Below are positions 17,043-24,604 of a DNA stretch of 42,185 nucleotides, in pieces (within the stretch, counting starts at the first letter, position 1; each line of letters begins with the position of its first letter). The translations under genes and the position numbers were made by a program. The notes beneath the pieces are model-generated. The model had not been told where the DNA came from, did no database searches, and saw nothing but the letters and a program-made list of their open reading frames with translations. The DNA is from Phocaeicola sp. (GTDB lineage: Bacteria; Bacteroidota; Bacteroidia; Bacteroidales; Bacteroidaceae): positions 1 to 42,185 of the forward strand of contig JAHHQV010000021.1 in NCBI GenBank assembly GCA_020026175.1. Reading direction: 5' to 3'.

Positions 17043-17837
17043 ATGAAAAAGCACTTGATTATTCCGCTGCTCGCATTAGGACTGATGAGCAGCTGTACAT
17101 CCTACAAGGAAGTACCCTACATGCAGGACATCAGCTCCGTAAACACTTACGGCAAGGTTATCCCCATGTATGATGCCAATATCATGCCTAAAGACCTGCT
17201 GAGTATCACAGTCAACACCACCGACCCTAAGGCTGCGGCTCCTTTCAACCTCACGGTGCAGACTCCTCTAAATGCCGCAATGGCAAATATCAATACCACC
17301 ACCACTCCCTCGCTACAGCAATATCTGGTGAACAACGACGGCGAGATAGACTTCCCTGTGTTAGGCAGCATCAAGGTGGGCGGACTTACCAAAGACCAGG
17401 CGGAAGAACTGATACGCGAAAGACTGAAACCATACCTGAAGGAAACGCCTATTGTGACAGTGCGTATGGCCAACTACAAGATTTCGGTATTGGGCGAAGT
17501 GGCACGTCCGGGCAGTTTCACTGTAAGCAACGAAAAGGTGAACGTGCTGGAAGCACTTGCCATGGCAGGCGACATGACAGTGTACGGAGTGCGTACCAAC
17601 GTGAAACTGATACGCGAAGATGCAGAAGGTGTACGCAAGATACACGAACTTGACCTCACCCATAGCGACATCATCCTTTCACCCTACTTCTATCTGAAGC
17701 AGAACGACATCATCTATGTCACTCCAAACAAGGCAAAGGCAAAGAGTTCGGACATCGGATCACAGACAGGACTATGGTTCTCTGCCACATCAATACTCGT
17801 ATCGGTGGCCAGTCTGCTTGTAACAATATTAAAATAA
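17043..17837 (+). CDS. Wza-like polysaccharide export lipoprotein
   Basis: 264-residue outer-membrane polysaccharide export (OPX) protein. A lipoprotein signal ends in LMSSC with the cysteine near residue 18. The Poly_export domain includes NNDGEIDFPVLGSIKVGGLT, the classical strand-turn before the SLBB part, and the SLBB domain includes VTVRMANYKISVLGEVARPG. A hydrophobic C-terminal segment (SATSILVSVASLLVTIL) could be the outer-membrane-spanning helix, as in Wza. It forms the export channel together with the Wzc-like protein encoded 13 bases downstream. At 264 residues it is the short Bacteroidetes form. Confidence 0.93.
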   Translation: MKKHLIIPLLALGLMSSCTSYKEVPYMQDISSVNTYGKVIPMYDANIMPKDLLSITVNTTDPKAAAPFNLTVQTPLNAAMANINTTTTPSLQQYLVNNDGEIDFPVLGSIKVGGLTKDQAEELIRERLKPYLKETPIVTVRMANYKISVLGEVARPGSFTVSNEKVNVLEALAMAGDMTVYGVRTNVKLIREDAEGVRKIHELDLTHSDIILSPYFYLKQNDIIYVTPNKAKAKSSDIGSQTGLWFSATSILVSVASLLVTILK

Positions 17838-17850
17838 AAAAACATTATAA

Positions 17851-20298
17851 ATGATGACAAACGACAATATCAACCAACAGGATGTTCAGGAAGAAGAAAG
17901 CATCAACATCTACGAGATAGTGTTCAAGTATCTGGTCTACTGGCCATGGTTCGCCATAAGCGTAATAGTCTGTCTGGTGTCGGCTTTCGTGTATATCCGC
18001 TTTGCATCGCCGGTCTACAACGTATCGTCTGCCGTACTGATTAAGGAAGACGACCCTAAGTCGCAAGCCATGAAAGGAATGGACGGAGCAATGGGAGCCC
18101 TTCAGGATATGGGAGGCTTCTCTGTGGCAAGTTCGTTCGACAATGAGGTGGAGATACTCCACTCACGCACACTGATACAGAAGGTGGTGACAGACAACCG
18201 CCTGTACATCTCTCACTATCAGGACCGTGCCACAGGCTACGACCCTCTGCTCTACAAGACATCTCCAGTAGAGGTATTCATGTCGCCCGAAGAAGCGGAA
18301 AACCTCAATGCAGGAATAACACTGAAAATAGACTACACCACAGAAGGCAAAATATCTGTAGATGCAGAATATTACATCAAGGAAGAAGGAGAGCTGAAGA
18401 AACATAATATGTCACAGGATTTCGAACAGCTGCCTGCTGTGATGACAACCCCTGTAGGAGCAATCACATTCAGCCAAAATGCCGACACCTTGCTGACTAA
18501 AGAAGACATGAGCCTGAAGGCAGTCATAGTCTCTCCGGTAAATGCAGCAATAGCTTTTGCCGAAAAATTGTCGGTAGAGCCAACATCGAAGACTACTACC
18601 ATAGCACAAGTTTCATTGCAGACACCTAACACTGCTTTGGGCGAAGACTTCATCAATCTGCTGGTAGGCCAATACAACAGCGATGCCAACGACGAGAAAA
18701 ACCAGGTGGCACTCCGCACAGCCGAGTTTATAGAAGAACGTATCGGAATAATCAACACCGAACTGGGAAGTGCCGAAACAAAACTGGCAAACTTCAAGCA
18801 GCGCAGCGGACTGACCGACCTGAAGGCCAACGCACAGATAGCACTTGAAGAAAACACTGCATACGAAAAGCAGAGACTGGAAAATGCCACACAGATTAGC
18901 CTTGTAGGCTTCCTCAAGAACTACATCAACGACCCTGCCAATGCGGGCGAAGTGGTGCCTGCCAATGTAGGACTGAAAGACAACGGACTGTCGGAAGTGA
19001 TAAACCAGTACAACCTGATGGTGATAGAGATGAAGAACCTTCTCCGCACATCATCCGAGAACAACCCTGCGGTGATAAATCTCAAGACAAGCATCATTGC
19101 AATGGAAGGAAGCCTTCGCACCTCGGTAGAGAGCGTATTGAAAGGACTACTCATCACCAAGGCAGACCTCGACCGCAAGGCACGAAGCATAGAGTCACGC
19201 ATCAGCGATGCCCCTGCCCAGGAAAAGGAATTCATGACCATCTCACGCCAGCAGGAAATCAAGGCACAACTCTACACATTATTGCTTCAGAAACGTGAAG
19301 AAAACGCCATCACACTGGCTGCCACTGCCAATAACGGACGAATCATAGAAAAACCACTGGCAGGAGAATTCCCTGTTTCACCTAAGAAACCTATAATAAT
19401 GCTTGCCGGACTGATATTAGGCTTGGGGTTACCTGTAGCCTTGATATATCTGAGAGACCTATTGAAATATAAGATAGAAAATCGTTCCGATGTAGAAAAG
19501 ATAACAAATGTAGCAATACTTGCCGAACTACCTGCAACAAAGACACAGGCAGGCAAGGGAGCCATAGTGGTACGCGAAAACCACAACAACCTGATGGAAG
19601 AAACATTCCGCGGACTGCGTACCAACCTGTTGTTCATACTCAGCAAGGGACAAAAAGTAATTCTCGTTTCATCATCCCAACCAGGTGAAGGGAAGTCCTT
19701 TGTAGCAGGTAACTTGGCTTCCAGCCTTGCTTTCCTTGGCAAAAAGACAGTGATAGTAGGTATGGACATCCGCAAGCCGGGACTAAACAAGGTGTTCAAT
19801 CTTAGCCGTAAGGCAGTGGGCATCACCAACTTCCTGAGCGACCCTGAGAATGTGAATCTTTTCGACATGATTCAGCCTTCTGACATCAGCGAAAACCTCG
19901 ACATTCTGCCGGGCGGACCTATACCGCCTAACCCTACCGAACTGGTGACACGCAACGTATTAGAGCAAGCCATAGACAAGCTGAAAGAGAAGTACGACTA
20001 TGTCATCCTCGACACAGCTCCTATAGGCATGGTGCCCGATACAGCCATCATAGGCAGAGTGGCAGACGCCTGCGTATATGTATGTCGTGCCGACGTAACC
20101 CCAAAGGCTGCCTACGAGTTCATCAACGTATTGAAGCGCGAACACCGATTCCCGGTACTTGCCACAGTGATAAACGGCATAGACATGAGCAAGCGCAAGC
20201 ACAGCTACGGCTATGGCTACGGCAAGAGATACGGCTATGGCAAGGGCTACGGCTATGGCTATGGTTACGGTTTCGACGAGACAGACAAGAAGAAATAA
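17851..20298 (+). CDS. Wzc-like chain-length regulator and tyrosine autokinase
   Basis: 815-residue inner-membrane polysaccharide co-polymerase fused to a BY-kinase. It has an N-terminal Wzz domain with a first membrane helix near residues 30-50, a long periplasmic coiled-coil region, and a second helix near 510-530 (PIIMLAGLILGLGLPVALIYL). The kinase has Walker A SSQPGEGKS, Walker A' VIVGMDIRKPG and Walker B VILDTAPIG. The C-terminus is a Gly-Tyr-rich tail (20209-20280) with about 11 tyrosines, the expected autophosphorylation cluster. Cycling phosphorylation controls polymer length and export through the Wza-like channel. Two adjacent ATGs (17851, 17854) are possible. A strong terminator follows, so the distal glycan genes are transcribed separately. 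Confidence 0.95.
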   Translation: MMTNDNINQQDVQEEESINIYEIVFKYLVYWPWFAISVIVCLVSAFVYIRFASPVYNVSSAVLIKEDDPKSQAMKGMDGAMGALQDMGGFSVASSFDNEVEILHSRTLIQKVVTDNRLYISHYQDRATGYDPLLYKTSPVEVFMSPEEAENLNAGITLKIDYTTEGKISVDAEYYIKEEGELKKHNMSQDFEQLPAVMTTPVGAITFSQNADTLLTKEDMSLKAVIVSPVNAAIAFAEKLSVEPTSKTTTIAQVSLQTPNTALGEDFINLLVGQYNSDANDEKNQVALRTAEFIEERIGIINTELGSAETKLANFKQRSGLTDLKANAQIALEENTAYEKQRLENATQISLVGFLKNYINDPANAGEVVPANVGLKDNGLSEVINQYNLMVIEMKNLLRTSSENNPAVINLKTSIIAMEGSLRTSVESVLKGLLITKADLDRKARSIESRISDAPAQEKEFMTISRQQEIKAQLYTLLLQKREENAITLAATANNGRIIEKPLAGEFPVSPKKPIIMLAGLILGLGLPVALIYLRDLLKYKIENRSDVEKITNVAILAELPATKTQAGKGAIVVRENHNNLMEETFRGLRTNLLFILSKGQKVILVSSSQPGEGKSFVAGNLASSLAFLGKKTVIVGMDIRKPGLNKVFNLSRKAVGITNFLSDPENVNLFDMIQPSDISENLDILPGGPIPPNPTELVTRNVLEQAIDKLKEKYDYVILDTAPIGMVPDTAIIGRVADACVYVCRADVTPKAAYEFINVLKREHRFPVLATVINGIDMSKRKHSYGYGYGKRYGYGKGYGYGYGYGFDETDKKK

Positions 20299-20325
20299 CA
20301 AAACCTTACAAATATAAGTTGTGAT

Positions 20326-20374
20326 TTTTTTCAGACGGTTGGCATAGAAATGTGCCAACCGTCTTTTTTTTATA
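20326..20374 (+). terminator. Strong rho-independent terminator after wzc
   Basis: A perfect 12-bp stem (AGACGGTTGGCA at 20333-20344 with TGCCAACCGTCT at 20353-20364) around an 8-base loop is followed by T7. A T run on the left makes it partly symmetric. Base composition changes abruptly to AT-rich to the right of this point. Confidence 0.92.
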
Positions 20375-20528
20375 TGGAAATCGCTACTGAATCTCGCATT
20401 ATTGTTACAATTTATAAGTATGTATATTTTGATAATGGAATATTATATTCAATTTAAATGATAAGTCATTTAAATTTGAATAACAAAGTGCTTTTTATAG
20501 GTTGTCTACTTTTAATTAACTAAATTAT

Positions 20529-20560
20529 TTTGTTTAGTCTAAAAATAATACCGATATTTG
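20529..20560 (+). promoter_or_regulatory. Promoter of the HEPN/unknown/SecB-like operon
   Basis: TTTG (20529-20532), 20 bases, then GATATTTG (20553-20560), 7 of the 8 consensus-relevant positions. The start point would be near 20567, 39 bases before the ATG at 20606. It gives the three-gene unit its own transcription after the wzc terminator. The rest of 20375-20605 is AT-rich without other visible features. Confidence 0.65.
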
Positions 20561-20605
20561 CAGTAATAATAAATTTTAGCATAAAAGTGCATTGTTTAAT
20601 TATTT

Positions 20606-21001
20606 ATGGAGGATATATGTAATAAATCAGAAGAAAATCTTGATTCTTTTCGCCTATTGAAAAGTCATAATAAATTGGATGCATCTATACATTGTGCTTA
20701 TTATGCGGCATATCTTTTTTCAATATATTCTCTTTGTAAGAACTTTGGATATACGCTAAATAATATTGAAGCAAATACGAGAGGAAAAGATACTCATTTT
20801 TATGTAAGGAATGAACTTTCAAATAAAATAGGTGTCAATTCAAGATTGGATAGTAATGATTTTAATAAATACATCAAAGCATTAAAGAAATTAAGAAAAT
20901 TGGCAGATTATACAAACATCCGAATAACTAATAATCAGGCTGATTTCGCAGAGAAGAATGTAGATAATTTATTCAATTTGATTAATACTAAATATATTTG
21001 A
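20606..21001 (+). CDS. HEPN-domain protein (UPF0332-like)
   Basis: 131 residues with the HEPN pattern: an N-terminal helix ending in SIHCAYYAAYLFSIYSL (the HYAAYYA-like helix of UPF0332/HEPN proteins), a middle RGKDTHFYVRNEL that contains an R-x4-H, and a later helix LKKLRKLADYTN, the family's conserved R..ADY. HEPN proteins are often RNases acting as toxins or in abortive infection, but many lack activity. Which Arg/His would be catalytic here is not certain. It starts a tight operon: the next ATG is 2 bases after this stop, and a SecB-like gene follows. AT-rich composition suggests transfer. Family call is good; toxin role is inference. Confidence 0.75.
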   Translation: MEDICNKSEENLDSFRLLKSHNKLDASIHCAYYAAYLFSIYSLCKNFGYTLNNIEANTRGKDTHFYVRNELSNKIGVNSRLDSNDFNKYIKALKKLRKLADYTNIRITNNQADFAEKNVDNLFNLINTKYI

Positions 21002-21003
21002 TT

Positions 21004-21381
21004 ATGGACGCAAAAGATTTTATAAAATCTCAAATAGTAGATTTGATACAGAAGGTAAAAAGCGTATCTGTCAAATATGCTTATGAAGAGTGTACTGATT
21101 TCCATATCATTGAAATTTCTCCAGAAGCTATAAGAAGAGGTAGTAATGAATTTATTGATTGGGAATATAATTTGAACAATAAATTCTCGGAATTGTATCC
21201 GGAAGAAGATTTATTGATATCTGAACCTTCCTTTTTTAATGATATGAGAAATGTGATTTATACACATAATATTCATATTCAAGATTTTAGAAATAAAGAA
21301 TTCTTAGAGCCTTCTTTTTCTTCTTTAATAAAAGGATTTGATAATTGTTCTGATAATGATTATTATTGTTTAGCATCATAA
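21004..21381 (+). CDS. Unknown protein between HEPN and SecB-like genes
   Basis: 125 residues, mostly acidic, with no signal peptide or membrane segment. Segments that look conserved in character are TDFHIIEISPEAIRRG, FIDWEYNLNNKFSELYPEEDLLISEP and NDMRNVIYT. No MNT nucleotidyltransferase GS motif is present, so it is not the usual partner of HEPN. I use the ATG at 21004, since a TTG two codons earlier overlaps the HEPN stop. It sits 2 bases after HEPN and 5 before the SecB-like gene, so co-translation of all three is likely. By position it could be the antitoxin or client of the chaperone; that is inference. Confidence 0.6.
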   Translation: MDAKDFIKSQIVDLIQKVKSVSVKYAYEECTDFHIIEISPEAIRRGSNEFIDWEYNLNNKFSELYPEEDLLISEPSFFNDMRNVIYTHNIHIQDFRNKEFLEPSFSSLIKGFDNCSDNDYYCLAS

Positions 21382-21386
21382 GTATT

Positions 21387-21818
21387 ATGGCAAAATTTAG
21401 ATTTAAGAACTACAAAATAGTAGATGCTTCCATTCATATATCGACAGATAGTATAACTGGTAAAGATATGTCAGTTGATATAAAACCACAAAGTTTTGTG
21501 TCTGATAAAGAATTAAACTATAAATTGCAATTTGACATCAATATATCCAACTCTGAAAATCAGTTTTCTGTTTTTGCTAGTATAATTGGTCTTTTTGAGT
21601 TTGATTCAGATTTGGATTCTGTTGCTAAAGATAAATTCTTTAAAATAAATGCTCCATCAATTTTATTTCCGTATGTGAGAGCTTATATTTCTACATTGAC
21701 TTCATTATCAGGGATAACTCCTGTTATTTTACCTACTATTAACATGGTAGAAGTTATGAAGGAATTAGAAGAAAATGTAGATCAAGAAGCAAGTATCCCA
21801 AATAGGCATATTGATTAG
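21387..21818 (+). CDS. SecB-like chaperone
   Basis: 143 residues with the SecB fold signature: a beta-rich first half (FRFKNYKIVDASIHI, LNYKLQFDINIS, FSVFASIIGLFEF) and the conserved helix segment NAPSILFPYVRAYISTLTSLSG followed by PVILPTINM, which corresponds to the NLLFPYAR..I..L...G..P...L.P.N block of SecB. Bacteroidetes lack a classical SecB operon context, and stand-alone SecB-like proteins often serve toxin-antitoxin-chaperone (TAC) systems, where the chaperone protects an unstable antitoxin. The frame is open from a TTG at 21366, but the ATG at 21387 begins the fold. Here it closes a three-gene unit with HEPN and an unknown protein, which fits a TAC arrangement by analogy only. Confidence 0.75.
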   Translation: MAKFRFKNYKIVDASIHISTDSITGKDMSVDIKPQSFVSDKELNYKLQFDINISNSENQFSVFASIIGLFEFDSDLDSVAKDKFFKINAPSILFPYVRAYISTLTSLSGITPVILPTINMVEVMKELEENVDQEASIPNRHID

Positions 21819-21926
21819 TATAGCTCTTTCCAAGATTCTTATAATACACTATGCCTACTACCGTCATGAGAAGTCCTTCATAAAGGCTACAGATGTTTGT
21901 GTCCATATAAAAGGATATACCATATA

Positions 21927-21957
21927 ATTGGAAGTATACATAAATTTCCTAGCTTTA
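21927..21957 (+). promoter_or_regulatory. Promoter of the ATPase gene at 21995
   Basis: ATTG (21927-21930), 19 bases, then TAGCTTTA (21950-21957). This is one mismatch in each box with ideal spacing. The predicted start near 21964 gives a leader of about 30 nt. Confidence 0.55.
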
Positions 21958-21994
21958 CATAAGAGGAAGTAAGATAATCAAAAGAAAGAAAACA

Positions 21995-23308
21995 ATGAAT
22001 AACAGAGAAAGAAAAATAACCATACATATAGACAAACTTGGGCCTGTCCACGATTCAATCTTAGAGCTAAAGCCCTTTATGGTCTTCACCGGAGCATCTG
22101 GAACAGGAAAGAGCTATGTCTCGCTGCTTATACATTACATATATAGAGTATTCAGCAAAAAGCACGACATAACCGATTTCTTCAAATTCATAGGAGCTTC
22201 ATTCGACGAACACAAAAAAGTCATATCAAGTGACGAAGAATTTCTTTTTGAGTTCAGCCTTGAACAGTTTGAAGAATGGATAAGCAAATCAGCAATAAAG
22301 TATGTAAGTCGCTCTATTGGCAACTTCTCATTCGAAGGAAAAGTTTCAATCAAGTTTCATGGAATACCCGACACATTCAAGTATCATTATAGGAAAGATA
22401 CGATTGAAGTGGCCGGAGAGATGAAATACTATGATACGATAACAATGAATCAAAGGCTTACAATAAGGCTTCCATACGATTCACCAGAATGGGAATACCT
22501 ACCATATTCAGCTCTTTTTAAAACCTACATTCAGTCAGCTTATAATATAACCCAAGACAAGACATTCCTTTTACCCCCATCGAGAGGCGGCCTTGTATGC
22601 CTCAATGATGAAGGAAGAGCAGCAATCAACAAGTCCTCTGCCGGGATGTATCAGGAATTCATCTTTGATTTCGGCCAGCTGAAGTCGGACGCTCCGGCAG
22701 ACAGCGACAAGACGGAGGCGTATTCATCACTTAGCAAGGAACTCATCAACGGGAAAATCAATGTCCGCGACAACGAGCTATTCTACGAGCAGGACTTTGG
22801 AGAGATACCGATTATCGCCAGTGCCGCCTCAATAAAAGAGCTTGCCCCCTTTGCCATCATGCTCCAGAAAGGTCTGGTAGAACAATATTCCATCATGTTT
22901 GAAGAACCCGAGACCAACCTACACCCGGAACTTCAGATAAAGACAGCAGATATAGCGGCAAAGCTATTACAGAAAGGATGCCGTCTGCGAGTCACGACCC
23001 ATAGCGATTATTTCCTCCGAAGAATAAACGATTTGTTGCGCCTCGACATATTGAAGGAAAGAATGGGAGAAGAAGAGTATAACACCTTTTGCAAGGAACA
23101 TCATTATACTCCTACCCTCACCATATCAGAAAAAATAACAGGAGCATATTTCTTCAGGAAAGAATCAAAATTCGAGACAAGGATTATCCGTCAGGATGCA
23201 GAAGAAGGCGTACCGTTCGACACATTCAAGTCGGTACTGGAAAATCAGCTTACTGACAGTTCATATATTTACGATAAAATCTGTGAAATAAATGAAACAT
23301 CTGATTGA
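21995..23308 (+). CDS. AAA-family (ABC/SMC-like) ATPase
   Basis: 437 residues. The P-loop is FTGASGTGKSY at residues 31-41, the ABC-type Walker B MFEEPETNLHPELQ is near residue 305 and the H-loop TTHSDYFLRRIND is near 335. This is the layout of AAA_15/AAA_21 ATPases related to OLD and RecF. No nuclease domain is attached: the C-terminal about 100 residues (with YTPTLTISEKITGAYFF) are not a TOPRIM I can recognise. Such ATPases are common in defence and anti-plasmid systems with a separate effector. A small open frame overlaps its end by 17 bases and may be the partner. Codon use is a little GC-richer than in the flanking HEPN unit, suggesting a separate origin. Confidence 0.82.
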   Translation: MNNRERKITIHIDKLGPVHDSILELKPFMVFTGASGTGKSYVSLLIHYIYRVFSKKHDITDFFKFIGASFDEHKKVISSDEEFLFEFSLEQFEEWISKSAIKYVSRSIGNFSFEGKVSIKFHGIPDTFKYHYRKDTIEVAGEMKYYDTITMNQRLTIRLPYDSPEWEYLPYSALFKTYIQSAYNITQDKTFLLPPSRGGLVCLNDEGRAAINKSSAGMYQEFIFDFGQLKSDAPADSDKTEAYSSLSKELINGKINVRDNELFYEQDFGEIPIIASAASIKELAPFAIMLQKGLVEQYSIMFEEPETNLHPELQIKTADIAAKLLQKGCRLRVTTHSDYFLRRINDLLRLDILKERMGEEEYNTFCKEHHYTPTLTISEKITGAYFFRKESKFETRIIRQDAEEGVPFDTFKSVLENQLTDSSYIYDKICEINETSD

Positions 23309-23507
23309 CGAATATAATAAGGTATATCCTAAATATATGGCATCTCAAGTTACTGACCATACTTTTAATGAAATATCCAACGGAAGTAAGCCGAATACTC
23401 TTCATAACTTGACAATAAAAGGAATAAATTCATATATTATCCCTAACGATATAATCAAAGATGCTACTTCAATTTATGATAAGGCCGGTTCCCCTGATGT
23501 TTTATAG
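23292..23507 (+). CDS. Small unknown protein overlapping the ATPase gene
   Basis: 71 residues, starting 17 bases before the ATPase stop in another frame, an arrangement typical of coupled translation. It has no signal peptide, membrane segment or motif I recognise; the middle reads NEISNGSKPNTLHNLTIKG. It ends just before the promoter of the upxY leader, so it may be the intact partner of the ATPase or the front of a longer gene cut off by that module. Confidence 0.45.
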   Translation: MKHLIDEYNKVYPKYMASQVTDHTFNEISNGSKPNTLHNLTIKGINSYIIPNDIIKDATSIYDKAGSPDVL

Positions 23508-23531
23508 TTCTTTTTTATACAAAAAAAACTT

Positions 23532-23539
23532 TAACTTTG
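23532..23539 (+). promoter_or_regulatory. -7 element of the upxY leader (copy 1)
   Basis: TAACTTTG is an exact match to TAnnTTTG. The -33 position is only T-rich (around 23509-23516). It lies 31 bases before the conserved leader start, nearly the same distance as the matching element of copy 2 (24349). A CCATTAATGG palindrome follows at the start of the transcript. Confidence 0.6.
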
Positions 23540-23563
23540 AACCCATTAATGGTTCTTCCATAA

Positions 23564-23710
23564 AAACAAAGATTCACAACAGTCATCGCAGGTACGTGTC
23601 TTGACCTGAGAGCTGAGAATAGGACTCCACTATTTGTACAGCCGAATCTTACTCACTGCGCATAGTACACTCTATGGCTAGGGAAGGGAGATTATGCCAT
23701 CACTCCAAAG
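23564..23710 (+). ncRNA. Conserved structured leader, copy 1 (upstream of upxY)
   Basis: About 147 nt that recur at 24382-24530. Bases 23591-23628 are identical to 24409-24446 (38 of 38), with lower similarity on each side. A hairpin CATAG-N6-CTATG lies near 23661-23676. At the same place copy 2 has CATG-N7-CATG, so the fourth pair changes from A-T to G-C with pairing kept. In this copy CTATG overlaps an alternative ATGGC/GCCAT stem, which would be mutually exclusive. It ends 20 bases before the upxY ATG. UpxY proteins in B. fragilis act on their own long leaders, so this is probably the antitermination leader. I cannot say whether it matches the Rfam Bacteroides-1 or -2 motifs. Confidence 0.75.
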
Positions 23711-23730
23711 TTTAATATAAAAAACTCAGT

Positions 23731-24258
23731 ATGACACAAAAAGACATTGAAAGCGAAAGGTGGTATGCCTGTCGCATCTTCCATAACAAAATAGAGTATA
23801 TAAAGCAACGACTGACAAAAGACGGTATCAGATATTTCATACCAATCCGTCTTGCACAAAAAGAGCAGGAAGAAAACTTTGTCTATAAAGAAGAACCGAT
23901 AATTCCGTCCTTAATCTTTATAAGGACAACAAAAACAAATCTGCACTCCATAAAGGCAAGCTGTCCGCAAAACATGAGCATATATACCCATCCCGGCACA
24001 ACAGAAGCAGCCGAAATCCCAGATGATGAGATGGAGATATTCATGTATGTCATCACCAAGGGCTGCGAACAACTGGAGACAATAGATGAAAAATTAGTAA
24101 AAGGCAATCATGTGCGCATCACAGGCGGACTCTTTGAAGGAGCAGAAGGCTACATCACCCGTGTACATGGCACAAAACGCTTTGTAGTGATGATAAAAGG
24201 CATAGCAGCCGTGGCTACAACATTTATCCCCCGCTGCTTCATAGAGAAGATAGAATGA
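23731..24258 (+). CDS. upxY: UpxY-family transcription antiterminator (NusG-like)
   Basis: 175-residue NusG paralogue. The NGN domain opens with RWYACRIFHNKIEYIKQRL and continues to LIFIRTT near residue 70. The KOW domain is LVKGNHVRITGGLFEGAEGYI at about 125-145, and the protein ends in FIPRCFIEKIE. In B. fragilis, UpxY proteins bind RNA polymerase within the leader of their own capsule operon and prevent premature termination. No UpxZ gene, the usual inhibitor partner, follows. Instead the next element is a second copy of the leader. The ATG at 23731 directly follows leader copy 1. This is likely the functional antiterminator for the glycan genes from 26625 on. Confidence 0.92.
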   Translation: MTQKDIESERWYACRIFHNKIEYIKQRLTKDGIRYFIPIRLAQKEQEENFVYKEEPIIPSLIFIRTTKTNLHSIKASCPQNMSIYTHPGTTEAAEIPDDEMEIFMYVITKGCEQLETIDEKLVKGNHVRITGGLFEGAEGYITRVHGTKRFVVMIKGIAAVATTFIPRCFIEKIE

Positions 24259-24348
24259 GTCTGTTGCAATGATATTACAATATTATTACAATGCTTGCAA
24301 AATCTGTAAATAAGTGAATAAATACACCTTTATATAAAAATAAATACA

Positions 24349-24356
24349 TACCTTTG
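24349..24356 (+). promoter_or_regulatory. -7 element of leader copy 2
   Basis: TACCTTTG is an exact TAnnTTTG. It lies 32 bases before the conserved leader start (24389), against 31 for copy 1, so promoter and leader were duplicated as one module. No good -33 box is seen. Confidence 0.6.
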
Positions 24357-24381
24357 TATCGTTTTAATGGAATAATCTGTA

Positions 24382-24530
24382 AAACAAGGATTCACAGCAG
24401 TCATCGCGGGTACGTGTCTTGACCTGAGAGCTGAGAATAGGACTCCCCTATCAGTACAGCCGAATCCTACCTTGCTTCGCATGACGATACCATGACGGGG
24501 GAAGAGAGATTGTACCATTTCGGCATAAAG
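24382..24530 (+). ncRNA. Conserved structured leader, copy 2 (upstream of ATPase/TOPRIM genes)
   Basis: Second copy of the leader at 23564-23710, with 38 identical bases at 24409-24446 and clear similarity from about 24382 to 24530. The hairpin CATG-N7-CATG replaces CATAG-N6-CTATG of copy 1. It is not followed by an upxY start: the next gene, 74 bases on, is an OLD/PARIS-like ATPase, and the upxY similarity only resumes at 26290. The gap 24259-24604 is fully accounted for by promoter, leader and a 74-base AT-rich spacer. Confidence 0.75.
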
Positions 24531-24604
24531 ACATTCATCATTGAATAGAATAGATGATAACAATATAAAGAACTATAATATTTTGTTTTATAAATACTAT
24601 CAGT

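Noticed and set aside
23480..24380. Invertible promoter (phase-variable switch) upstream of upxY
   Set aside because: I looked for inverted repeats flanking the two -7 elements, as in B. fragilis capsule loci; only the small CCATTAATGG palindrome was found, which cannot frame an inversion.
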